This document shows, in pieces, positions 49,797 to 57,992 of a stretch of DNA of 64,000 bases. Below the pieces are notes generated by a model that saw only the letters and a program-made list of their open reading frames with translations, was not told the origin of the DNA and made no database searches. The position numbers and the translations under genes were made by a program. The stretch lies in the NCBI GenBank assembly GCA_012837385.1, contig DURH01000005.1, positions 1 to 64,000 of the forward strand. Direction: 5' to 3'. Origin of the DNA: Bacillota bacterium. GTDB taxonomy: Bacteria; Bacillota; Limnochordia; Darwinibacteriales; Darwinibacteriaceae. Within the stretch, counting starts at the first letter, position 1, and each line of letters starts with the position of its first letter.

Positions 49797-51107
49797 TTAC
49801 TCACTCATCTGCAAAGCCTTGAGCATTATCTCTGCTCCCACAGGGGCAGCTGCCGCAGCCCCCGCCCCGCCATGCTCGATCACAACGGCCACCGCCACCT
49901 GAGGTGCATCCACGGGGGCAAAACCGATAAACCAGGCGTGATCCGCAGCCGAGCGGCCCGTCTGAGCGGTACCCGTTTTTCCAGCATAATCCAGACTTCC
50001 GCTGAGGTGCGTCTGGGCTGTCCCCTCTCGAGCTGCCAGGGCCATGGCCTTCCTGACCGTGTTAGCAGCAGACTTAGGGAGCAGCTCCTGCACCACCTGG
50101 GGCCTGGTGATCTGCCTCAGGCGCAGCCCGCCACGGAGCTCCTTGACCAGGTAGGGCCGCATGAGGATCCCCCCATTGGCCAGTGCCGCGGCCGCTTGGG
50201 CCATCTGCAGTGGGGTGACCAAGAGTTCTCCTTGGCCGATCCCCAGCTGAGCAGCGTGATAAGGGGAAGCTATGCCGGCGGGCACAAACCCCTCCAGGTT
50301 GCCAAGCTCAAAGTCTATCTGCTGCCCAAGTCCAAAGAGCCTGAAACACTTCAGCAGCTGTTCCTCCAAGTCCACGGCAAGCTCCGCAAAGACCACATTG
50401 GAGGAATAGGCCAGGGCTTCAGCTATGCTGATCTGCCCATGGGCTCTGCCGCCCGCGTTGCTGATCATTCCGCCAGGCAGGTTCAGTACTCCCGGATCGG
50501 ACCAGCTGGTTTCGTCATCCACCCTACCTAGAGCTGCCGCCGCCCAGTACACTATGGGCTTAACGGTGGAGCCGGGAGGATACAGGCCCTGAGTGGCCCG
50601 ATTCAGGAAAGGACTTCGCACGTCGGCCAGATAATCTGGCCAGTTCTCATCCAAGGCGCTGCCATCCACCCAAGGAGATGAGACTAGAGCCAGTACCTCT
50701 CCAGTAGCTGGGCGCAGCGCCACAACCGCCCCATTCACGCCCTGCAGCAGTTCTTCCGCCCTTTTCTGCAGCTCCAAATCTAAGGTTGTAAACAGGCTTC
50801 TCCCCTGGCTCAGCTCTTCTTGATACAGCCGCTCCAGGCCAGTTATCCCGTAGCGTTCATGGAAATAGCCTACTACATGTGATAGCGATGGCGCCGCATA
50901 GCACCTCACGTAAACCCCGTCTTCCGCTGCGGAAAACGCTAGAGTCCGACCGCAGCCATCAAAGATGGGACCCCTCTCCTGCCTAAACATCAAGTAGTAA
51001 CGTGGATTAGCGGGACTCTCATCCAAATCACTGTACAGCTGCCAATAGGCAGCACCAGCTAACATCATACCATAAATCAGGGCCAGGACTAGGAAGGATT
51101 TCCGCAT
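49797..51107 (-). CDS. class B penicillin-binding protein (PbpA/FtsI-like transpeptidase)
   Basis: 436 residues from ATG at 51107, overlapping the ftsW stop by 1 nt (TAATG) with GGGAGGGGAAG upstream. One N-terminal membrane anchor (FLVLALIYGMMLAGAAYW), a short N-terminal domain and a transpeptidase domain with SxxK (GSTVK), SxN (SSN) and KTG (GKTGTAQTG). The short length without PASTA domains resembles actinobacterial PbpA. Paired with the FtsW-type glycosyltransferase encoded just upstream. Confidence 0.95.
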   Translation of the reverse strand: MRKSFLVLALIYGMMLAGAAYWQLYSDLDESPANPRYYLMFRQERGPIFDGCGRTLAFSAAEDGVYVRCYAAPSLSHVVGYFHERYGITGLERLYQEELSQGRSLFTTLDLELQKRAEELLQGVNGAVVALRPATGEVLALVSSPWVDGSALDENWPDYLADVRSPFLNRATQGLYPPGSTVKPIVYWAAAALGRVDDETSWSDPGVLNLPGGMISNAGGRAHGQISIAEALAYSSNVVFAELAVDLEEQLLKCFRLFGLGQQIDFELGNLEGFVPAGIASPYHAAQLGIGQGELLVTPLQMAQAAAALANGGILMRPYLVKELRGGLRLRQITRPQVVQELLPKSAANTVRKAMALAAREGTAQTHLSGSLDYAGKTGTAQTGRSAADHAWFIGFAPVDAPQVAVAVVIEHGGAGAAAAAPVGAEIMLKALQMSE

Positions 51108-52270
51108 TACTCTTCCCCTCCCCTGCATCCCAACCTGGCAATGATACCCAGCATCCACAGTTGGGCCACTAGAGAAGTGGAACCGAAACTGACTAAGGGC
51201 AGGGTCAGGCCGGTGAAAGGAAACAGCCGCAATATACCCCCTACTACCAGGAACACTTGAACATGCAAGAGCAGGGTTAAGCCTAAACCGATGAGCCGCT
51301 CCCTGCCCTCCAACCTATCCACAATCCGCACTGCCCAAAAGGCCAGGCCCAAGTAGCAGAGGAGGAGGGCGCTGATGCCCAAGAAACCAAATTCTTCACC
51401 TATGATAGCAAATAGATAGTCAGTATGTCCCTGGGGTATCACATGGACCAAACCCTCACCTAAACCCTGGCCAACCACTCCACCAGCTCTGAGGGCAAAG
51501 AGGCCCTGCAAGACTTGGTAACCCTTGCTGTCCAAATAATGCCAGGGCTTCAGCCAGGCCAAAACCCGGCTTTCCACATGGGGAAACAGGCGAAAAGCGG
51601 AGTAAAAGCCCACAAGTACAGCAGCAGTTAGGCCAAGCAGTTTGCCCCAGGAAAAGGAGAGCTGCAGCCACATCCAGCAGAAAACCAGGAAAACCAGTAC
51701 AGCAGGCCCTAGATCCCTCTGCCAAGCCAGGATTAGGCAGAAACTGGTCAGATAGAGTAAGGGTTCCCACTTATTTCCACCTCTGTGGATCTCATCGCCC
51801 AAGTAAAACACCAGAAATATGCGGGCCAGCTCCACAGGCTGGAAGCGCAGGCCCCACAGATTCAGCCAAGCCTTCGCACCACCGGCGCTTTCCCCCAAGA
51901 CTGCCGTGGTGGCCAAAAGGGCCAGGGCGGCCCAGGCCCAGAGACGGCCTAGGGAAAGCCTGGTCCAAGGGACCAGCAAGCCGAAGCAAAAGGCGGCTCC
52001 TCCCAAGAGTATTCCATAGGAATGCCCCTCTGCCAGGGCGGGATCGAGCCTAGTGAGGAACACCCATCCGCAGAACACCAAAACCGCAGCTAAAGGCAGG
52101 GCTCCCGGATCTCCGCCCAACCTTGTGGTGAGGAACCACAGCACCACAAACACAGCCCAAAGGGCTGCTGGCTGCCACCAGATTACCTGGCCCTGCAGGA
52201 TAAACAACCACAGCACCAGTGCAGCGGCCCATCCGGTAAACTCAAACCACGTGCGGTAGAGGAGTCCCAC
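51107..52270 (-). CDS. FtsW/RodA/SpoVE family peptidoglycan glycosyltransferase
   Basis: 387 residues with about ten membrane segments. SEDS signatures: QPVELARIFLVFYLGDE, QRDLGPAVLVFLVFCWM, SKGYQVLQGLFALRAGGVVGQGLGEG, and HTDYLFAIIGEEFGFLG. It polymerises lipid II together with a class B PBP, here the next gene. Which subtype (FtsW, RodA or SpoVE) cannot be decided from sequence alone; the kinase-linked context suggests an elongation type. Confidence 0.94.
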   Translation of the reverse strand: MGLLYRTWFEFTGWAAALVLWLFILQGQVIWWQPAALWAVFVVLWFLTTRLGGDPGALPLAAVLVFCGWVFLTRLDPALAEGHSYGILLGGAAFCFGLLVPWTRLSLGRLWAWAALALLATTAVLGESAGGAKAWLNLWGLRFQPVELARIFLVFYLGDEIHRGGNKWEPLLYLTSFCLILAWQRDLGPAVLVFLVFCWMWLQLSFSWGKLLGLTAAVLVGFYSAFRLFPHVESRVLAWLKPWHYLDSKGYQVLQGLFALRAGGVVGQGLGEGLVHVIPQGHTDYLFAIIGEEFGFLGISALLLCYLGLAFWAVRIVDRLEGRERLIGLGLTLLLHVQVFLVVGGILRLFPFTGLTLPLVSFGSTSLVAQLWMLGIIARLGCRGGEE

Positions 52271-52288
52271 GCCTATACCTCCCTAGCG

Positions 52289-52999
52289 CTAGACCTTAGC
52301 CACTATGACCGTAATATTATCAGGCCCTCCCATGCCGTTAGCTAAGTCCACCAGCTCCTGAGCCAAGTTTGCGGACTGGAAACCACGCTGCAGAGTGTTG
52401 GCTAATAGGGCATCATCAACCACATCCGTTAAGCCATCAGTGCAGAGCAGGATTACAGATCCTGGCTGCAGCAATCTGGTTACCAGCTGGGGTTCGATCT
52501 CAGGCGAGCCTAACACTTGAGTGAGAATATGACGTTTGGGGTGAGTGCGAGCCTCAAGGGAAGTGATGGTACCAGAACGGAGCATTTCCCCCACAACAGA
52601 ATGATCATCGGTAAGCTGCTGCAGCTCCCCATCTGCATAGAGGTAGCAGCGGCTGTCCCCCACATGACCAACAATGAGTTCTCTCTGGCCGTCTTGGCGC
52701 GGCGGAGATACCCAGGCCAGGGTGATGGTGCTGCCCATGCCCTGGTACTCCTCGTTCTGGCTCGCCTCTTCTAGAATCCGAGCCTGAGCTTGGGCAATGG
52801 CTTCCGCAATCTCTTGCTGGGGTTCACCTTCGCCAAACGGGAAGGATCTGATCACGCCTACGGCTAGCTCAGCGGCTACTTCTCCAGCCACATGCCCTCC
52901 CATGCCATCACAGACAACCAGGCACTGCGGACCCACCCAGAGAGCGTCCTCATTGTTCTCCCTCACTTGCCCCACATCCGTTGCCGTCTTCACATCCAT
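52289..52999 (-). CDS. prpC: PP2C-type serine/threonine phosphatase (PrpC/Stp)
   Basis: 236 residues from ATG at 52999 with AGGAG 8 nt upstream. Metal-binding motifs TDVGQVRENNEDA, VCDGMGGHVAGEVAA, VGHVGDSRCYL, LCTDGLTDVV and GGPDNITVIV are complete. It dephosphorylates targets of PrkC. Separated from prkC by ftsW and the PBP gene. Confidence 0.97.
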   Translation of the reverse strand: MDVKTATDVGQVRENNEDALWVGPQCLVVCDGMGGHVAGEVAAELAVGVIRSFPFGEGEPQQEIAEAIAQAQARILEEASQNEEYQGMGSTITLAWVSPPRQDGQRELIVGHVGDSRCYLYADGELQQLTDDHSVVGEMLRSGTITSLEARTHPKRHILTQVLGSPEIEPQLVTRLLQPGSVILLCTDGLTDVVDDALLANTLQRGFQSANLAQELVDLANGMGGPDNITVIVAKV

Positions 53000-53010
53000 G
53001 GCCAACACTC

Positions 53011-53109
53011 CTATTTAAGCTCTTCCAGCATCGCTGCAATGAACCTCAAGACTATCCTGAACAGCCAGACCACCAGGACGGCTCTGATCACCCAGTGGAT
53101 GATGACCAT
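53011..53109 (-). CDS. 32-residue single-pass membrane peptide, unrecognised
   Basis: ATG at 53109 with AGGAG 8 nt upstream opens MVIIHWVIRAVLVVWLFRIV and ends MLEELK before TAG. One hydrophobic helix with scattered Arg residues and an acidic tail. It starts 2 nt after the FHA gene stop and ends 11 nt before the phosphatase start, so it is positioned as a normal operon gene. No family recognised. Confidence 0.7.
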   Translation of the reverse strand: MVIIHWVIRAVLVVWLFRIVLRFIAAMLEELK

Positions 53110-53111
53110 CT

Positions 53112-53549
53112 TTATCTCTCCTCATAGATCAATACGGTCTGCCCGATCTGAATGGTGTCACCATTAGTCAGAAGTGCCCGTTCAACACGCCTGCCGTTCA
53201 GAAAAGTCCCATTTCTGCTGGCATTGTCTTGAACAGCCCAACCTGTGCCTACCTGAGCAAAACTGGCATGCACTCTGCTGGCTTGGGGATCAGCTAACCT
53301 CAGCTGGCAGCTGGCTCCCCTCCCCACCAACAATCCTGGCTGAAGAGGTACAGCCTGGTTTCCCAGGCGCAGCCAGGCGCGGGACTGCTGCGGAACACCC
53401 TTGGATGAGATTGCTGCGTAGCGCTTGGTTGGTGCTAAGTCCTCCTCCAAAAACGGCTTCTGCGTTTCCTGTGTATCTTCTGCCAGCGGCTGGGATTTTC
53501 CTGTTAATACTTGGATAATTCTTGACAGCCAAGCCCTAAGACCCGCCAT
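53112..53549 (-). CDS. FHA-domain protein
   Basis: 145 residues from ATG at 53549, overlapping the rlmN stop (TGATG) and preceded by GGAGG. An N-terminal low-complexity or amphipathic region (about 1-55) may carry phosphorylatable Thr residues (GKSQPLAEDTQETQK). It is followed by an FHA domain (about 65-145: LLVGRGASCQLRL, QASRVHASF, DNASRNGTFLNG). It probably reads PrkC-phosphorylated threonines, as FhaB does in actinobacteria. Confidence 0.93.
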   Translation of the reverse strand: MAGLRAWLSRIIQVLTGKSQPLAEDTQETQKPFLEEDLAPTKRYAAISSKGVPQQSRAWLRLGNQAVPLQPGLLVGRGASCQLRLADPQASRVHASFAQVGTGWAVQDNASRNGTFLNGRRVERALLTNGDTIQIGQTVLIYEER

Positions 53550-54598
53550 CAGCTCCACCCCTCCAAGCTGCGCTGCCGCAGCTGGCCGCAGGCGGCTTCA
53601 ATATCTGTACCGCGCTCTTTGCGGATGGAAACGGGAATGCGCATCCTCTCCAACACCTGAGCGAAGGCGGCAATGCGCTGGGCGGTAGGCCGCTCTTCTT
53701 TTCCCACTGGGTTGATGGGAATCAGATTGACATGGCAGAGCCTGCCCTGGAGCAGCTTCCCCAGCTCCTCCGCGTGCTGGGGATGGTCATTAAACCCGCT
53801 GATCAGGGCATACTCATAAGAAATGCGGCGGTTGGTCCTTTGGGTGTAATAGTCGCAGGCGGCCAAGAGCTCCCCCAGGGGATAGCGCTTGTTGATGGGC
53901 ATAATCTCAGAGCGGTAACCATCCTCCACCGCGTGGAGGGAAACCGCCAAGTTGATCTGAAGATCTTCCTCCGCCAAATCTCTGATCTGCGGGGCCAGCC
54001 CACAGGTGGAAATCGTGAGCCTCCTTGCACCTAAGTTGAGCCCCAGGGGATGATTGAGCAGCCTGGCACTTTTGAGTACAGCCTCATAGTTGGCCAACGG
54101 CTCGCCCATGCCCATGTAAACAATATTAGAAAGGGTCTTTCCCTCTGCTCTCAACCTGTGCTGCACATAGAGCACCTGGGCCACGATTTCGCCGGCAGTG
54201 AGATTGCGTTCATAGCCGCTCCTGCCTGTAGCGCAAAAGGAACAGTTCATGGCGCATCCCACTTGGGTGGAAATGCACAGGGTCTGCCGATCTTCCTCAG
54301 GAAGAAGGACCGTTTCCACCGCCCCACCATCGCTAAGGGCAAAGAGGTATTTCTCTGTGCCATCTGTTGAGACGCGAGTTGTGACCAGCTCCAAGGGCCA
54401 CACCTGCTGGTAAACCTCCTCTAGGAGCTTGATCAGATCCTGGGGCAGGTTGTGCATGTGCCGAAAGCTGCCAACAGCGTGTTTATGCAGCCAGGTAAAG
54501 ATCTGGCGGGCCCTGAAGGCCGGTACGCCATCCAGCTGGCTCTCTATTTCTTCTGGGAAAAGGCCGGCAAGATGCCGCTTTCCTTGCTCCACATTCAA
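53549..54598 (-). CDS. rlmN: dual-specificity RNA methyltransferase RlmN
   Basis: 349 residues. Radical SAM CxxxCxxC in CAMNCSFCATGRSGYERNL, the MGMGEPLANYEAVL segment, LAVSLHAVEDGYR, and the C-terminal Cys in GTDIEAACGQLR. It makes 2-methyladenosine at A2503 of 23S rRNA and A37 of tRNA. GGAGG lies 7 nt before the ATG. The divergent gene starts only 24 nt away. Confidence 0.98.
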   Translation of the reverse strand: MNVEQGKRHLAGLFPEEIESQLDGVPAFRARQIFTWLHKHAVGSFRHMHNLPQDLIKLLEEVYQQVWPLELVTTRVSTDGTEKYLFALSDGGAVETVLLPEEDRQTLCISTQVGCAMNCSFCATGRSGYERNLTAGEIVAQVLYVQHRLRAEGKTLSNIVYMGMGEPLANYEAVLKSARLLNHPLGLNLGARRLTISTCGLAPQIRDLAEEDLQINLAVSLHAVEDGYRSEIMPINKRYPLGELLAACDYYTQRTNRRISYEYALISGFNDHPQHAEELGKLLQGRLCHVNLIPINPVGKEERPTAQRIAAFAQVLERMRIPVSIRKERGTDIEAACGQLRQRSLEGWS

Positions 54599-54622
54599 AC
54601 CTCCACTTCAAAGGGTGAGATC

Positions 54623-54922
54623 ATGAGCAAACGACCAGCTGTTCACTTCCTCACAGCATATGTAGAATACCTTTTGGATCAGGGTATCCGTTCTGAGGAA
54701 TACTATTTAGGCGATGCCTCTCGTTTCCTGCGCTTTCTGCTGGCCAGTACCACTCCTGATCAAGTAGAAACCTATATCCATTCCCATGCCTCCCCTGCCT
54801 ATCGGGCCCGTTTGGAGAAGACCCTCCGGAAGTTCTTCGCCTTCGCCCAGGAGAAGCTGGCCATTGAAACAGCCCAAATTGTGTATAGACAAAAAAAACC
54901 AGATCAAGACCTGGTTCAATAA
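54623..54922 (+). CDS. stand-alone tyrosine-recombinase core-binding (SAM-like) domain protein
   Basis: 99 residues from ATG at 54623 (AAAGGGTGA upstream). The sequence (HFLTAYVEYLLDQGIRSEEY, RFLRFLLAST, LRKFFAFAQEKL) resembles the N-terminal DNA-binding domain of XerC-like integrases. No catalytic domain follows: the frame stops 6 nt before the tRNA-Pro gene, and its last codons lie over the tRNA terminator. Either a truncated integrase beside a tRNA target or a small DNA-binding protein. Fold call is by eye. Confidence 0.6.
   Translation: MSKRPAVHFLTAYVEYLLDQGIRSEEYYLGDASRFLRFLLASTTPDQVETYIHSHASPAYRARLEKTLRKFFAFAQEKLAIETAQIVYRQKKPDQDLVQ
54891..54916 (-). terminator. terminator of tRNA-Pro
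   Basis: Minus strand AACCAG, short loop, CTGGTT, running into eight T, about 12 nt after the CCA end. It overlaps the 3' end of the plus-strand recombinase-domain ORF. Confidence 0.8.
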
Positions 54923-54927
54923 TCGGC

Positions 54928-55004
<77 letters not shown>

Positions 55005-55012
55005 CCACCACT

Positions 55013-55042
55013 AGTATAAACCCTGCTGGGCGTCTTTGTCAA
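55013..55042 (-). promoter_or_regulatory. promoter of tRNA-Pro
   Basis: Minus strand TTGACA (55037-55042), 18 nt, TATACT (55013-55018), ending 8 nt before the mature tRNA 5' end. Confidence 0.85.
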
Positions 55043-55080
55043 CGAAAACGAAGACGCACCTTGGCAGCGGCAAAAGGCTA

Positions 55081-55111
55081 GAAAGCATCCCCCCAGCCGG
55101 GAAGATGCTTC
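55081..55111 (-). terminator. probable terminator after spo0A
   Basis: Minus strand GAAGCATC-TTCCC paired with GGGG-GATGCTTTC around a short loop, followed by TTTCTAGCCTTTT. Strong stem, modest T-tail. Confidence 0.6.
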
Positions 55112-55128
55112 AAGACCATCCACCAGGT

Positions 55129-55878
55129 TCACACGCCGAGGCTGCCTTCTACGATCCTGGCTATGATCAGGGAGTTTGTAGGCATGCGCTCCTCGCAGTA
55201 AGGCTCACACAGGCGCTTGATGAACTCCGTGTTCCCATTCTCCCAGGCAGCGGCCAAGGCGTTGCGGATCCCCGCTTCCACCCCGCTCATGGTGGTGCGG
55301 TATTTCTCCGCCAGCGCAGGATACATCTCTTTGCTCAGCCCTCCTGCGTAATAGCCTTCTTTCATGTACATAAGTACAGCATCCTTCAGATAGGCGAAGC
55401 CTTTAAAATGAGGTGGCACACCCATCTTGTGCAGAATCTCAATCACTCTCTGCTCCGCTGTAAGGGGCGTCTCTTGCGATAGAGCTTCTTCATCCACGAT
55501 CACACTGGTATCGTTGCTGGAAAACTGCTTCAGCCTTTCCACTAGAACCTCCAGCCGAAAGGGTTTGACTAGAAAATAGTCTGCACCCAAGGCCAACAGC
55601 CGGCTGAGCAGCCCATCGCTGCCGAAAGCCGTAATCACAAACACTTTTGGTTTCGTGTGGAGCTTCAGTGTCTTTAGGGACTCCAGCACACCTAAGCCGT
55701 CTAGATATGGCATGGTAATATCCAGCAGGATGACATCTGGCTCCAAATCTTGAATCTTCTCTAGGGCTTGTTCTCCGTCGTGGGCTATACCCACTACATC
55801 GAATTCTTCGTGTGTAGACAGAAACTGCTGCAGGACCCGACAGAGCTCCACATTGTTGTCCGCAATCAGAATCCGCAT
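55129..55878 (-). CDS. spo0A: sporulation master regulator Spo0A
   Basis: 249 residues from ATG at 55878 with GGAGG 5-6 nt upstream. Receiver domain (about 1-120) with acidic pocket DNN and phosphoacceptor Asp in VILLDITMPYLDG. The C-terminal Spo0A-type HTH domain (about 145-249) contains MGVPPHFKGFAYLKDAVLMY and YRTTMSGVEAGIRNALAAAW. It commits cells to sporulation. An imperfect 0A-box-like TGTCCAA lies upstream; a sigma-H promoter could not be defined. Confidence 0.96.
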   Translation of the reverse strand: MRILIADNNVELCRVLQQFLSTHEEFDVVGIAHDGEQALEKIQDLEPDVILLDITMPYLDGLGVLESLKTLKLHTKPKVFVITAFGSDGLLSRLLALGADYFLVKPFRLEVLVERLKQFSSNDTSVIVDEEALSQETPLTAEQRVIEILHKMGVPPHFKGFAYLKDAVLMYMKEGYYAGGLSKEMYPALAEKYRTTMSGVEAGIRNALAAAWENGNTEFIKRLCEPYCEERMPTNSLIIARIVEGSLGV

Positions 55879-55966
55879 ACGAACCCTCCAAGAACCAAAT
55901 TCCCCCCCTGGCACATATTGGACAGGAGTTGCCAAAATCCTCCACCTTCTCAAGTTATTACTAAAC

Positions 55967-57301
55967 TCAATTTTTTCGGAAAACGGACATGAAGAATCCG
56001 TCCACGGAGTGCTGGTGGGGGAACAAAGTGCGCATCCAGGGCTCTGCAGCCTGGCCAGGGAATCCTGGGGGAAACTGATGGCCTGAGAATTGGGGATGCT
56101 CGGTTAAAAACCACTGGGCCACCTCTTCGTTTTCCCATTTAGTGAGGGTACAGGTGGTGTACAGCAGCAGGCCTCCAGGAGCCACATATTGAGCGGCTCT
56201 GCTTAAAATGTGTTTTTGAATGGCCACAAGCTCCTTGATCTCCTGCCCACTTTTGCGCCAGCGGATATCTGGGCGGTGGCGCATAGTGCCCAGCCCTGAA
56301 CAGGGAGCATCCACCAGCACACGCTCTGCAGGGGGAAGCCCCAGATCCTCAGCTGCGTCGCCAACCTGTGTTTTGATTATGGATGCGCCAAGGCGCCTGG
56401 CGTTTTGGTCCACCAGGGCTAAACGCTGCGGACTAACATCAAAGGCCAGAATCTGGCCTTGGTTTTCCATCAACTGCGCTGCATGGGTGGCCTTACCCCC
56501 AGGCGCACTGCATAAGTCATAGACAGTGTGTCCAGGTCCAACCTGGAGGGCATGGGCAGCCAAGGCGCTGCTTTCATCCTGGATATAGTACTGGCCCTCC
56601 TGCAGCCAGGGATCTTCCACCACCAGGGAAGCGGGATGCACCTTAAGTATCTCTGGGAGATACCGCCCTGGCCGGACAGTGATCCCCTTCGACTCCAGAT
56701 GTGTCCACACTTCCTCCACAGCCGCCTTTAGAGTGTTGATGCGGATATGGAGCTCAGGAGGCTCGTTCATGGATCGGCACAGCCCCAGGGTTTCCTCTAC
56801 TCCCCACCACTTGATCCACTGCTCCACGATCCAGGAGGGAAAGGAGTACTTAAGACCGATATGCTCCACTGGCTCCTCCTCAAGGGAGGGATAGACGACA
56901 GCATCCCTCCCTCGCAGCACCTGCCTAAGAACTCCGTTGGCAAACTTGGCGGTGCCTTCATGACCGAAGGCCCGCGCCAGTTTTACCGCTTCGTTCACTG
57001 CTGCCGAAGGAGGGATTTTGTCCAAGTAGAAGAGCTGGTAAACCCCGATGCGAAGGATGTTAAGCAGGGCAGGCTCGATTTTGGCCAGGGGTCTGGAGCT
57101 GAACTGCGAGAGCACATGGTCTAAGTTTCGCCGCATGCGCACTGTACCATAGACCAATTCAGTGTACAGGCCCTGATCAACTCTCTTTAAGGAGCCCTTC
57201 TGAAGCTCGCTGTCCGCGATCTCCTTCAAGAAGGCCTCCGATTCCTCCAATTTGTTTAGGGTGACAACTGCCAGGTATCGGGGATTTGCAGACCGATCCA
57301 T
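55967..57301 (-). CDS. rsmB: 16S rRNA (cytosine-967-C5)-methyltransferase RsmB
   Basis: 444 residues. N-terminal NusB-like helical domain (about 1-130, RYLAVVTLNKLEESEAFL) and C-terminal SAM-dependent domain with CSAPGGKATHAAQLM, DAPCSGLGTMRHRPDIRW and TTCTLTKWENEE (the two catalytic Cys are in APCSG and TTCT). It overlaps the zinc peptidase gene by 1 nt (TAATG), as in the fmt-yugP-rsmB arrangement. Confidence 0.97.
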   Translation of the reverse strand: MDRSANPRYLAVVTLNKLEESEAFLKEIADSELQKGSLKRVDQGLYTELVYGTVRMRRNLDHVLSQFSSRPLAKIEPALLNILRIGVYQLFYLDKIPPSAAVNEAVKLARAFGHEGTAKFANGVLRQVLRGRDAVVYPSLEEEPVEHIGLKYSFPSWIVEQWIKWWGVEETLGLCRSMNEPPELHIRINTLKAAVEEVWTHLESKGITVRPGRYLPEILKVHPASLVVEDPWLQEGQYYIQDESSALAAHALQVGPGHTVYDLCSAPGGKATHAAQLMENQGQILAFDVSPQRLALVDQNARRLGASIIKTQVGDAAEDLGLPPAERVLVDAPCSGLGTMRHRPDIRWRKSGQEIKELVAIQKHILSRAAQYVAPGGLLLYTTCTLTKWENEEVAQWFLTEHPQFSGHQFPPGFPGQAAEPWMRTLFPHQHSVDGFFMSVFRKN

Positions 57302-57981
57302 TAGCGCCTCCGCTGATTCCTGAGGAAGAGCAGGCGGATCAGCTGCGAAGCAGACACCGCTACCGCCGCCACATAGGTAAGGGCCGCGGCACTGAGTACA
57401 GCCTTAGCCTTGGGCACTTCTGCCTGACTGAGAAAACCGCCAGATTGCAGAGCAGCCAATGCCCTTCTAGAGGCGTTAAACTCCACAGGCAGGGTGATCA
57501 GCTGAAAACCCAGTGCTGCTATGAAGAACCAGATGCCCACCAGCATCAACATGTCAAAGCTGAATAGGAAACCCAGCATAAACAAGGGAAACGCCATCTG
57601 CGATCCGATACTAGCCACAGGAAAAAGGCTGGTGCGCAGGCTCAACGGCGTATACCCCCGGGCATGCTGCACCGCATGGCCCACTTCATGGGCAGCAACG
57701 CCCACAGCGGCCACACTGTTTCCGTCGTACACAGTGCGCGACAGGCGCACTGTCTCGGAACGGGGGTCATAGTGATCCGTCAGTTCACCATTTACCCTCT
57801 CTACACTCACATTGTGCAGCCCGTTGGCATTAAGGATCTGCCTGGCCACTTCGGCCCCTGTGAGCCCAGCGTACGATCTTTCCTGTAAGTAACGGGCGAA
57901 GGTGCTTTTCACCTTGAACTGAGCATACATGGCAAAGAACAAAGCAGGAAGGACAAGAATAAATGTGGGATCATAAAACAT
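57301..57981 (-). CDS. zinc metallopeptidase, YugP family
   Basis: 226 residues from ATG at 57981 (GGAGG 7 nt upstream; MFYDPTFILVLPALFFAMY). Hydrophobic N-terminus and two or three further membrane segments. The zinc site HEVGHAVQH (HExxH) lies at about residue 95-105. Members of this membrane-peptidase family are often encoded between fmt and rsmB in Bacillota. Substrate unknown. Confidence 0.94.
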   Translation of the reverse strand: MFYDPTFILVLPALFFAMYAQFKVKSTFARYLQERSYAGLTGAEVARQILNANGLHNVSVERVNGELTDHYDPRSETVRLSRTVYDGNSVAAVGVAAHEVGHAVQHARGYTPLSLRTSLFPVASIGSQMAFPLFMLGFLFSFDMLMLVGIWFFIAALGFQLITLPVEFNASRRALAALQSGGFLSQAEVPKAKAVLSAAALTYVAAVAVSASQLIRLLFLRNQRRR

Positions 57982-57992
57982 ACTATCGCCTC

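Noticed and set aside
55879-55966. Sigma-H promoter and 0A box upstream of spo0A
   Set aside because: GGAGGATTT resembles a sigma-H -35 and TGTCCAA a 0A box, but no matching -10 was found.
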